Below, piece by piece: positions 1 to 5,507 of a DNA stretch of 18,835 nt; position 1 is the stretch's first letter, and each line of letters begins with the position of its first letter. The stretch comes from Deltaproteobacteria bacterium (GTDB taxonomy: Bacteria; Desulfobacterota_B; Binatia; UBA9968), in assembly GCA_016193385.1 (NCBI GenBank), contig JACPSF010000435.1:1319-20153 (forward strand). Reading direction: 5' to 3'. The position numbers and the translations under genes were made by a program. The notes under the pieces were generated by a model, which had not been told where the DNA came from, did not search any database, and worked only from the letters and a program-made list of their open reading frames with translations.

Positions 1-1556
1 AGAACAAAGGGAAAGTCGAGGTCCACTCCGGCTTCAACAACTTGGGTGGAAACCAGCCGACACGGAAGACCTTCTGAAAGCCGTTGTTTCACTTCACGGA
101 GAACTTCCCGTCGGTGAGCGCCGCACAGCAGAGTAGAGAGATGTAGCGCCGCCGGATCTTGCAAGGCATCCAGCAAAGCCAGCGCGTCGTTCTTGGTGTT
201 GACCACCGCAAGCACCTGCTCGGCGCTACCCATTTCCTCGGCGACTCGACTCCACGTCCACGTTTCATTAGGATGGGGCAGTCGGTACTCTACCCGGTCG
301 CCAAGGTCAGCGAATAATCGAGCAGGCTCAGATATAATTTCCCGGACCTCCGGCAGTCCTTTGAGATACGGGCTGTCTTCCAATGCTGGTTGAGTAGCAG
401 TGCACAACACCACACTGACATGGTAATGCGCCACCAACTGGCGGAGGGCGTCCAGAATAGGGACTAACAGGCCCACCGGTAGAGTTTGAACTTCATCTAG
501 AATAACGACGCTCCGGGCAATGTTGTGAAGTTTACGGCACGTTGTCGTCTTCCGACCAAACAAACTTTCAAAGAACTGGACCGTCGTCGTAACGACTATC
601 GGGGCATCCCAATTGTCCGCAGCTAAACGTGACCAAACATCACTCAAGGATACCGGGTCTGAGATTTCTTCTTTGAAAACAACAGCGCTATGATGCTCTA
701 AAACCGAACTGTCACCGAAAATTCTGCGATATACATCGGCGGTTTGCTCGATAATGCTGGTGTAGGGAATCGCAACGATGATACGGTCAAGGTCATGCGT
801 AAGCGCATGCTGGAGGGCAAAAGCCATCCCGGAACGTGTCTTACCGCCGCCGGTAGGCACGGTGAGGCGAAAAAAGCCGGGTGCCTGAGCGGCAGCTTGC
901 AGACACGCCTCGTACACTTCATGGCGAACAGAGTTGACCCGCCCGGCATCATTTTTCGTAAGCTTGTTTTGATCGCTCGCAAACTGAGCCCAAATTTCGG
1001 GAAGAGATGGAGCGCCGATTCGCTGGTCAGCTTTTTCAGAATTGAAATGACGCTCAGTATCCAGAAAGTCGGCATCCACCAAAGCGGAAAAGACCATACG
1101 AAGGAAAAATTCCGCGTCAAGCTCTGTTCGAACGTGAGTAGGTAACGCGAGTTGAGGGGACGGCTTGAGAGTTGTTATCGACGTTTGTGCTAGGCGAAGG
1201 GCTTCTACCACATGAGAGGCTTTCTCTTTTTGTTTAAGCCAGATTTTGAGATCAGCGCGGCTATGTAAGCCGCCATGATGCCCCGCAACCAGAAACGCTA
1301 GAGGCTCACATACCTGAGTTGCCACAACCGATCCGGCACCTTTGTGATCGGGTCCCTTTGCGGGAGTTGGATTTGCAAGGTAAGCCTGAAAATCTGGGTG
1401 AAGTTTCCCCAGATCGTGCCAGATCCCGGCCCAATAGCCGAATTCACCGGCACCAAACTTAGAGGCAAATGTCTTGGCCAATTCCGCGACCTTGGTAAGA
1501 TGTTCCTGGAGATCATGCATCTCGCCAAGAGAATTCTTCGAATGAGCGAAAGGCAT
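1..1556 (-). CDS. cas3: CRISPR-associated nuclease-helicase Cas3, N-terminal 518 residues (runs off left edge)
   Basis: Cas3 is recruited by Cascade to target DNA, then nicks, unwinds and degrades it with an HD nuclease fused to an SF2 helicase. The frame is open without a stop from ATG 1556 to base 1. Visible HD-domain parts are HDLGK (residues 47-51), DH (70-71), GHHGG (92-96) and a later DADFLDTE. Helicase motifs follow in order: Walker A TGGGKT (about 235-240), DEVQ box (354-357), TAT (386-388), and STQVVEAGVD (503-512) as motif VI. The start is supported by a GAGGA-like ribosome binding site just upstream and an in-frame stop further upstream. The helicase C-terminus and the usual C-terminal domain lie outside the window, as would any Cascade genes and array. 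The DEVQ box and the overall style resemble type I-C Cas3, but the subtype is uncertain without its neighbours. Confidence 0.95.
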   Translation of the reverse strand, partial: MPFAHSKNSLGEMHDLQEHLTKVAELAKTFASKFGAGEFGYWAGIWHDLGKLHPDFQAYLANPTPAKGPDHKGAGSVVATQVCEPLAFLVAGHHGGLHSRADLKIWLKQKEKASHVVEALRLAQTSITTLKPSPQLALPTHVRTELDAEFFLRMVFSALVDADFLDTERHFNSEKADQRIGAPSLPEIWAQFASDQNKLTKNDAGRVNSVRHEVYEACLQAAAQAPGFFRLTVPTGGGKTRSGMAFALQHALTHDLDRIIVAIPYTSIIEQTADVYRRIFGDSSVLEHHSAVVFKEEISDPVSLSDVWSRLAADNWDAPIVVTTTVQFFESLFGRKTTTCRKLHNIARSVVILDEVQTLPVGLLVPILDALRQLVAHYHVSVVLCTATQPALEDSPYLKGLPEVREIISEPARLFADLGDRVEYRLPHPNETWTWSRVAEEMGSAEQVLAVVNTKNDALALLDALQDPAALHLSTLLCGAHRREVLREVKQRLSEGLPCRLVSTQVVEAGVDLDFPFV

Positions 1557-1595
1557 CGGGTCCTCAAACCGCAATACGCAGGTTACCGCCGAGGT

Positions 1596-1639
1596 GTGAC
1601 AGATCAGGTCACGGCATTTTTACCGTTTTGACATCCAAG
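1596..1639. repeat. Copy A of a direct repeat flanking toxin-antitoxin module 1
   Basis: Two exact blocks, GTGACAGATCAGGT (1596-1609) and GTTTTGACATCCAAG (1625-1639), are both found again at 2579-2612. Here the spacer between the blocks is 15 bases; in the other copy it is 5. The first block extends into GTCAC, giving an inverted repeat GTGAC/GTCAC (1596-1600 and 1608-1612). The second block contains TTGACA, a perfect -35 hexamer. The copy lies in the upstream region of cas3. I do not recognise a named family. Confidence 0.75.
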
Positions 1640-1651
1640 GTCCTTTGCCGA

Positions 1652-1680
1652 TTGACTGACTTTGTACACTCTTGTACACT
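1652..1680 (+). promoter_or_regulatory. Candidate promoter of toxin-antitoxin module 1
   Basis: TTGACT (1652-1657) and TACACT (1675-1680) are separated by 17 bases and match the sigma-70 hexamers at 5/6 and 4/6 positions. Initiation about 7 bases after the -10 would fall at 1687-1688, which is the A of the antitoxin ATG. No Shine-Dalgarno sequence is visible before that ATG, so a leaderless transcript is inferred. Confidence 0.5.
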
Positions 1681-1681
1681 C
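1662..1681. promoter_or_regulatory. Tandem 10-bp repeat, candidate antitoxin operator
   Basis: TTGTACACTC occurs twice back to back (1662-1671 and 1672-1681). Each unit carries the palindrome TGTACA. The pair covers the -10 element of the candidate promoter, which is where an autoregulating Phd-type antitoxin would be expected to bind. The repeat is seen directly; the operator role is inferred. Confidence 0.5.
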
Positions 1682-1687
1682 CACTTC

Positions 1688-1954
1688 ATGAAACTCTCTA
1701 TCAGCGAAGCCCGTAAACGGCTGCCGGAACTGGTCCGCCAGGTTCGGAAGGATGCTGGCGCGAAGGTCGAAATCACCGTTCGAGACGAGGTGGTGGCGGA
1801 GCTGCGCGCGGCCCTGCCGGAGCCCGAGCCCGGGGCGGCGGCGAAAAAGCTCCTCGACATCATGCGCCGCTTGCCGAAGCACAGGGGGCGAAAAACGGAC
1901 ATATCTGCACACGTTAAAGAACACCTCTACGGTTCCGCCGCTAAGAGCCGGTGA
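1688..1954 (+). CDS. Phd/YefM-type antitoxin, module 1
   Basis: This 88-residue protein would neutralise the PIN toxin encoded next to it and repress its own promoter. The N-terminus (MKLSISEARKRLPELVRQV) has the usual Phd-family pattern of a short strand followed by a helix with conserved A..L..L residues. It is followed by EITVRDEVVAEL, the strand where the family often has 'G.PVA.L'. The basic C-terminal half is the expected toxin-binding tail. I chose ATG 1688 over ATG 1628 because the family similarity starts there and because the candidate promoter would initiate at this codon. The stop codon overlaps the toxin start (TGATG), implying translational coupling. It is transcribed divergently from cas3 across about 131 bases. 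Confidence 0.8.
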   Translation: MKLSISEARKRLPELVRQVRKDAGAKVEITVRDEVVAELRAALPEPEPGAAAKKLLDIMRRLPKHRGRKTDISAHVKEHLYGSAAKSR

Positions 1955-2370
1955 TGGCGCTCCCATCCCGCCTTTTCTGCGATACTTCTTTCTTCTACGC
2001 CTGCTTCGACCAACGCGATGTCAACCACCAACGGGCCAAGGAGATCAGTGAAGATGCGGCTGCCGCTGGCTCCGGTCTTTATGTCACCTGGGATATCATC
2101 AGTGAAACATTGACGCTGCTCCGTTACCGCCGAACCTACCGCGAAGCGCTGACGTTTCTTACTGAAGTCAAGCCTCGTCTCCATATCATAAACTACGGCG
2201 AGACCGCGCGCGCAGAGGCAGAGCAAATTTTCCGCCGGTATGGCCGTGATCATAAACTTTCTTTTTGCGACGCGATTTCATTTGTAGTTGTAACCACGCT
2301 TCTCGATGATATGCCTTCTCTCGCCTTTGACGACGACTTCCGCGCCTTGGGGCTCACAGTAATTCCCTAG
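1954..2370 (+). CDS. PIN-domain ribonuclease toxin (VapC-like), module 1
   Basis: PIN-domain toxins are Mg2+-dependent ribonucleases that cut tRNA, rRNA or mRNA and so halt growth when the antitoxin is lost. The acidic site can be followed in the 138-residue product: D10 in FCDTSFFYA, E51 in ISETLTLLR, D106 in SFCDAISF, and the D126-D128 cluster in AFDDDF. The length is typical of the family. ATG 1954 overlaps the antitoxin stop by one base; GTG 1951 directly before it is an alternative start. The pair stands alone, divergent from cas3, and is bracketed by the direct repeats at 1596-1639 and 2579-2612. Confidence 0.88.
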   Translation: MALPSRLFCDTSFFYACFDQRDVNHQRAKEISEDAAAAGSGLYVTWDIISETLTLLRYRRTYREALTFLTEVKPRLHIINYGETARAEAEQIFRRYGRDHKLSFCDAISFVVVTTLLDDMPSLAFDDDFRALGLTVIP

Positions 2371-2433
2371 ACCACCTTGGTCGCAGCCGGACTATAGCCG
2401 TGGCTAGCTGGAACCAGTCGTCAAAATCACTTA

Positions 2434-2464
2434 AGGGGACAGGCACCTTCGGAGCCAGTCCCCT
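2434..2464. repeat. REP-like imperfect hairpin
   Basis: AGGGGAC (2434-2440) pairs with GTCCCCT (2458-2464). Further in, GGC pairs with GCC and CC with GG, each separated by an A/A mismatch, and the loop is TTC. The GGGGACAGGCACC head is reminiscent of palindromes mobilised by REP-associated tyrosine transposases; that link is from memory of similar sequences. No transposase is present in the window. Confidence 0.6.
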
Positions 2465-2505
2465 ATTCGCCTCAAGATTTTGGGCTTCACCTGCTCCTCT
2501 CCTGG

Positions 2506-2525
2506 ATTCCCGCTTTCGCGGAAAT
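2506..2525. repeat. dRS3-like palindromic repeat
   Basis: ATTCCCGC, a short T-rich loop, then GCGGAAAT form a stem with one mismatch, within a context reading TGGATTCCCGC...GGAAATGACGA. Sequences of the form ATTCCCGCN4GCGGGAAT are common dispersed repeats in proteobacterial genomes. This copy is slightly decayed in its right arm. Confidence 0.55.
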
Positions 2526-2578
2526 GACGACATTGGACGTGTACCTCCAGATTATCACGTTCATCATACCATCCCTCA

Positions 2579-2612
2579 GTGACAGATCAGGTTCACTGTT
2601 TTGACATCCAAG
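2579..2612. repeat. Copy B of the direct repeat flanking toxin-antitoxin module 1
   Basis: GTGACAGATCAGGT (2579-2592) and GTTTTGACATCCAAG (2598-2612) repeat the two blocks seen at 1596-1639 in the same orientation, with a 5-base instead of a 15-base spacer. The two copies bracket the whole toxin-antitoxin module and the palindromic repeats downstream of it. Confidence 0.75.
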
Positions 2613-2659
2613 TTCACGATCATCCTTCGTACCCCCACCGCTATCTCTCCTCTCTCCTC

Positions 2660-2725
2660 GTTCAAAGTTCAAAGCCTTCGGCTGCTCAATAGTTCAAAAG
2701 GTTCAAAAGTTTAAAGAGTTCAAGG
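2660..2725. repeat. GTTCAAAG-word array, downstream side of the four-helix-bundle gene
   Basis: Five GTTCAA words (variants GTTCAAAG, GTTCAAAAG, GTTCAAGG) plus degenerate CTCAATAG and TTTAAAGA units are spaced irregularly about 8-10 bases apart. The last unit supplies the stop codon of the gene at 2720-3163, because the reverse complement of TTCA is TGAA. Confidence 0.75.
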
Positions 2726-3163
2726 TTTTGGTTTCGTTAACTCCTCTAGCTCTTCGCCCAATGATTTATAAGGCCTCTTTTTAAACTTTTCTCCTCGCAT
2801 CCGGCTCCCTTTCAAATAGTCAATCAGACTACTGAGCATACCTGATAACCGCTTGAACGAATTAAACATTTGAACGAACTGCTCATTCCCGATGTACCCT
2901 TGATCCACCGCCACGTAAAGCTGCGAGCGGACCTCACCGCATGAGCCTTTCGCGATGTATAGAAACTGGACGAACTCTTGGTTGCCGCCGCGCTCAAAAC
3001 CTTCCGCCACATTCGACATGACAGAGACAGCCGCCCGGCGGATTTGATCCCGCAGGCCGAAGTCCTTCGAGAATCCGGTGTCCCGAGTTGCCGCGTAAAC
3101 CTCGTTGGTCAGGCGCCGCGCCTCTTTCCAGACATCCAGGTCTTCGAAGTACTTTACCGCCAT
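2720..3163 (-). CDS. Four-helix-bundle protein (S23 / 23S rRNA intervening-sequence protein family)
   Basis: This 147-residue, mostly helical protein belongs to the family first found encoded in 23S rRNA intervening sequences and now seen as stand-alone genes and as the Avd accessory protein of diversity-generating retroelements. Family hallmarks are FEDLDVWKEARRLTNEVY at the N-terminus, LRDQIRRAAVSVMSNVAEGFERGG in the second helix, and EFVQFLYIAKGSCGEVRSQL in the third. The molecular function of stand-alone members is not established. ATG 3163 has a GGAGGG ribosome binding site five bases upstream. No 23S rRNA, reverse transcriptase or variable repeat is visible nearby. Both flanks consist of GTTCAAAG-like words, and its stop codon lies inside one of them. 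Confidence 0.88.
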   Translation of the reverse strand: MAVKYFEDLDVWKEARRLTNEVYAATRDTGFSKDFGLRDQIRRAAVSVMSNVAEGFERGGNQEFVQFLYIAKGSCGEVRSQLYVAVDQGYIGNEQFVQMFNSFKRLSGMLSSLIDYLKGSRMRGEKFKKRPYKSLGEELEELTKPKP

Positions 3164-3194
3164 GTGCCCTCCAGTCTCCCTCAGTGAAAGTCCT

Positions 3195-3354
3195 AAGGTT
3201 TAAGGGTTCAAGTCGTTCAAAAGTTCAAGGGTTCAATTTCTTCAAAGACGTTCAAGGTTCAAGTTAAACCTGTTCAAAAGTTCAAGAAGTTCAAAGTTCA
3301 GAAATCGCCGGAGTTCGGACCTCGAACCCATTGAACCTTTAAACCTTTGAACCC
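3195..3354. repeat. GTTCAAAG-word array, upstream side of the four-helix-bundle gene
   Basis: Nine GTTCAA words, one extra TTCAA and degenerate TTTAAG units lie in one orientation. Two inverted TTGAAC words follow at the right end, in the 3' end of the WYL remnant. The period is irregular (about 7-12 bases) and there are no unique spacers, so this is not a CRISPR array. It separates the four-helix-bundle gene from the regulator remnant, which both lie on the minus strand. Confidence 0.75.
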
Positions 3355-3625
3355 AATATCTTTTTGGCTTCCTCTCTCACCTTTTCTCTCGACGCCTCGG
3401 GCCGGATAACCCGCACCTGGCTGCCAAAGCTCAAAATCCAGCCGACAAGCTCGGTCGTGTCAGCCCCACATTCTCCAGGGCCTCAAGATCCCTCCGGATG
3501 GTGCGTGGATTTTTGGGGAAATCGGCCGGGGTGGAGTCAACCAGCTCCTGCAGGGTCGCGCCCCTGGAGCTTTCCAGACGACGCAATAGACGCCACTGGC
3601 GGGTAACCTGATCGTTCCGGGGCAT
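3339..3625 (-). pseudogene. WYL-family transcriptional regulator remnant (HTH and C-terminal tail only)
   Basis: From ATG 3625, which has a GGAGGG ribosome binding site, the frame encodes a DeoR/HTH_11-type winged helix (MPRNDQVTRQWRLLRRLES, then TLQELVD...KNPRTIRRDLEALENVG) typical of WYL-domain regulators. It then meets a stop at about 3431. One frame over, the sequence continues at once with DTTELVGWILSFGSQV and RVIRPEASREKVREEAKKIL, the usual C-terminal tail of the same family, ending at TAA 3339-3341. The roughly 200-250 residues expected between these parts, including the WYL core, are absent. The gene therefore looks like the product of one internal, frame-changing deletion. The ligand and targets cannot be guessed. 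WYL regulators are sometimes found beside CRISPR systems, but cas3 here is about 1.8 kb away with other genes between. Confidence 0.75.
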
Positions 3626-3715
3626 TAAATCCCTCCGCTTTTTCGGCCCTAAATCAGCAGACTCCCCGGCCTCTGAAGGGGGTATTCTTCCACCACGCAA
3701 TCTGGCCTGTCAACC

Positions 3716-3745
3716 TTGAAAAGCCGACCCACGCTAGTGTATAGC
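3716..3745 (+). promoter_or_regulatory. Weak candidate promoter for the paaH-paaJ gene group
   Basis: TTGAAA (3716-3721) and TATAGC (3740-3745) are separated by 18 bases, a moderate sigma-70 match. They lie just before the enoyl-CoA hydratase remnant and the dehydrogenase genes, and opposite the divergent WYL remnant. No operator is evident. Confidence 0.3.
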
Positions 3746-3755
3746 TCAAAGTATC

Positions 3756-3812
3756 ATGGGCTACGAATGTATTCTCGTCGCCAAAGAGCCGCCGCTATTT
3801 ACAGGGAAGTGA
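3756..3812 (+). pseudogene. Enoyl-CoA hydratase remnant, 18 codons
   Basis: The ORF encodes MGYECILVAKEPPLFTGK. Its first dozen residues resemble the start of crotonase-family proteins (M-YE-ILVEKEGP type). Its last residues resemble their common C-terminus (KR-P-FTGK/R followed by stop). The simplest reading is a crotonase gene that lost nearly all of its interior, with both ends rejoined in frame. An enoyl-CoA hydratase is what one would expect immediately before a 3-hydroxyacyl-CoA dehydrogenase and a thiolase in a paa-like operon. The peptide is very short, so chance resemblance cannot be excluded. Confidence 0.4.
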
Positions 3813-3840
3813 CGAGTGAACGGTTGACGGTTGACTAATA

Positions 3841-4707
3841 ATGACCATTAACGAAAACCTGATCGGGATCGTCGGTGCCGGGACGATGGGGGCCGGGATC
3901 GGGCAGGTCTGTGCCCAAGCCGGGTTTGAGACCCTCCTCTACGACATCTCCCAGGAATTCATCGATAAAGGATCGGCCAGAATTCGGGCTTTTCTTCGGA
4001 GGGGCAGAGAACGAGGAAAGCTCAGCGCCGAGGAGGAAAATCGGATCCTTGCTCGGCTCAGCACCTCGATCAAATTCGAGGACTTTCGGGGCTGCTTCCT
4101 GGTTATCGAAGCCGCGCCGGAAAAAATGGACCTCAAGCGGGAGATCTTTCAAAAACTCGAGGCCATGTGCGATGCGGAAGCCCTGCTCGCTACCAATACC
4201 TCTTCCCTTTCGGTCACCGCGATTGCCGGCGCAGCCCAGCATCCCGAGCGCATCCTGGGGATGCACTTTTTCAACCCCCCTCCGCTCATGGCCTTGGTCG
4301 AAGTCGTTCGCGGCGAACAGACCCATCCCGTCGTGATCGAGAAGGCATTGGACATCGCCCGCCGGCTGGGGAAGACTCCCGTTTCTACCAAAGACACGCC
4401 GGGATTCATCGTCAACCGAATCGCCCGTCCCTTTTATAATGAAGCGCTGCGCATTCTCAGCGATGGCGAGGCCGACGTACAAACCGTGGACCGCATCGTG
4501 AAAGAGGCGGGAGGCTTTCCGATGGGCCCCTTTGAGCTGATGGACTTGATCGGGATCGACATCAACTTCGCGGTTACACAATCACTCTACCAATCGTATT
4601 TCCATGACTCCCGATTCCGTCCGAACCCGATCCAAGAACGGATGGTTCTGGCAGGGTTTCTTGGGCGAAAAACCGGCAGGGGCTTTTATACCTATGGCAA
4701 AGACTAA
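3841..4707 (+). CDS. paaH: 3-hydroxyacyl-CoA dehydrogenase, N-terminal half of a PaaH-like enzyme
   Basis: This 288-residue cytoplasmic enzyme oxidises (3S)-hydroxyacyl-CoA to 3-oxoacyl-CoA with NAD+. The Rossmann motif GAGTMG is at residues 12-17. The family's catalytic and substrate residues are present: NTSS (119-122), H142 in GMHFFNPPP, E154 in VEVV and N192 in TPGFIVNR. The helical C-terminal domain (GFPMGPFELMDLIGID...GRKTGRGFYTYGKD) is complete, so it matches a full single-unit HBD-type protein in length. With the overlapping next gene it reproduces the two-part layout of E. coli PaaH (3-hydroxyadipyl-CoA dehydrogenase). The 14-base overlap in another frame implies coupled translation. 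The tandem CGGTTGA words just upstream (about 3819-3834) leave no clear ribosome binding site. The substrate could also be a shorter acyl-CoA. Confidence 0.93.
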   Translation: MTINENLIGIVGAGTMGAGIGQVCAQAGFETLLYDISQEFIDKGSARIRAFLRRGRERGKLSAEEENRILARLSTSIKFEDFRGCFLVIEAAPEKMDLKREIFQKLEAMCDAEALLATNTSSLSVTAIAGAAQHPERILGMHFFNPPPLMALVEVVRGEQTHPVVIEKALDIARRLGKTPVSTKDTPGFIVNRIARPFYNEALRILSDGEADVQTVDRIVKEAGGFPMGPFELMDLIGIDINFAVTQSLYQSYFHDSRFRPNPIQERMVLAGFLGRKTGRGFYTYGKD

Positions 4708-5428
4708 TTTGGCCATCCTCGGCAGGAGTCGCCTGGCGATGGAGCTAGCCGAGCTCGGCCGGGAAAAAGGTTTTGCCGCGGCGCTCTATGACAGCGGGGA
4801 GCCCGTCCCCGGCTCGGCATCCCTAATCATTGACACGCATGCCGGGGGCGAAGAGGTGAAAAAAGCGGAGCTGAAGCGCATCGGAGCCGAGCTGCCCCAT
4901 TTTTCTCTCATCCTGAGTTCCTGCCTGGGATTCGCCACCTCCCGGATCGCCTCCTGGACGAGTCGGCCAGAGCAGGTCGTTGGCTATGCCACCTTCTTTC
5001 CCCTTAAGGAGAAAAAGGTGATAGAATTAAGCGCAGGGCTAAGGACCCAAGAAGGGGCTATGAAAGAGGCGGAAGCCCTCTTTCGGGCCCTGGGAAAAGA
5101 AACCGTTTGGGTCAGGGATACCCCGGGGCTGGTTTTTCCCCGCATCCTAAGCCTCATTATCAACGAAGCCGCCAGGAGCCTGGATGAAGGTGTAGCGCGG
5201 GCCGAAGAGATCGATGTGGCCATGCGGCTTGGGACCAATTATCCCCAGGGTCCGCTGCGTTGGGCGGACCAAGTCGGCCTCGATGAAGTGCTGGCAGTGC
5301 TCGATGGGCTCCAGCACGAGACCGGCGATGACCGCTATCGGCCCGCTCCGCTGCTCAAGAAGATGGTCCTCGCGGGTTGGTTGGGCGAGAGCAGCGGAAG
5401 AGGCTTTTACGTATACGATGAGCGATGA
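4694..5428 (+). CDS. PaaH-like C-terminal half: reduced Rossmann domain plus 3-hydroxyacyl-CoA dehydrogenase C domain
   Basis: This 244-residue product matches the second half of PaaH-type fusion enzymes. It has a shortened Rossmann-like domain (residues about 1-125; LAILGRSRLAMELAE replaces GxGxxG, so NAD binding is unlikely). A second helical 3HCDH domain follows (DTPGLVFPRILSLIINEA, then EIDVAMRLGTNYPQGP and DRYRPAPLLKKM), ending in GRGFYVYDER. In PaaH the corresponding region follows the catalytic half in one chain; here it is a separate gene starting at ATG 4694 inside the end of the preceding one. An upstream in-frame ATG (4604) is rejected because it would only add residues that shadow the other frame. 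The likely role is a structural partner of the catalytic subunit. Confidence 0.85.
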   Translation: MAKTNLAILGRSRLAMELAELGREKGFAAALYDSGEPVPGSASLIIDTHAGGEEVKKAELKRIGAELPHFSLILSSCLGFATSRIASWTSRPEQVVGYATFFPLKEKKVIELSAGLRTQEGAMKEAEALFRALGKETVWVRDTPGLVFPRILSLIINEAARSLDEGVARAEEIDVAMRLGTNYPQGPLRWADQVGLDEVLAVLDGLQHETGDDRYRPAPLLKKMVLAGWLGESSGRGFYVYDER

Positions 5429-5440
5429 GAGCTCTTGATT

Positions 5441-5497
5441 CGGCTTGAACGGCTTGAACAACTTTGAACAGTTCGAACCGTTCAAATAGTTCAAAGG
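5441..5497. repeat. TTGAAC/GTTCAA words with a 24-bp near-palindrome before the thiolase gene
   Basis: CGGCTTGAA occurs twice in tandem. TTTGAAC (5463-5469) is then mirrored by GTTCAAA (5480-5486) around the perfect core GTTCGAAC (5471-5478). The whole 24 bases match their own reverse complement at 22 positions. Another GTTCAAAGG word leads into the AAGGAAGG ribosome binding site of the thiolase gene. It may be an operator, an RNA hairpin, or simply repeat words inserted in both orientations. Confidence 0.6.
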
Positions 5498-5507
5498 AAG
5501 GCTATCG

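Larger units (their letters stand above)
2371..2719. other. Gene-free 349-bp stretch made mostly of repeats
   Basis: No convincing gene lies here. It contains, in order, a REP-like imperfect hairpin (2434-2464), a dRS3-like palindrome (2506-2525), copy B of the direct repeat (2579-2612) and the start of the GTTCAAAG-word array (2660-2725). Short ORFs on both strands run through these repeats and have no family resemblance. Confidence 0.7.

Noticed and set aside
698..1145. ORFs on both strands inside cas3
   Set aside because: Cas3 motifs on either side are in one unbroken frame, so these are out-of-frame shadows.
1628..1687. ATG 1628 as start of the module 1 antitoxin
   Set aside because: It would place the operator repeats and the promoter inside the gene; Phd-type similarity begins at ATG 1688.
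2720..3163. Diversity-generating retroelement suggested by the Avd-like four-helix-bundle protein
   Set aside because: No reverse transcriptase, template repeat or variable repeat is visible in the window.
3195..3354. Repeat array next to a cas3 gene, at first glance a CRISPR array
   Set aside because: The words are only 6-9 bases, irregularly spaced, without unique spacers, and occur in both orientations.
3835..4581. 248-residue ORF antisense to the 3-hydroxyacyl-CoA dehydrogenase
   Set aside because: It lies wholly opposite a gene with intact catalytic motifs and resembles no family; it is a by-product of GC-rich codon use.
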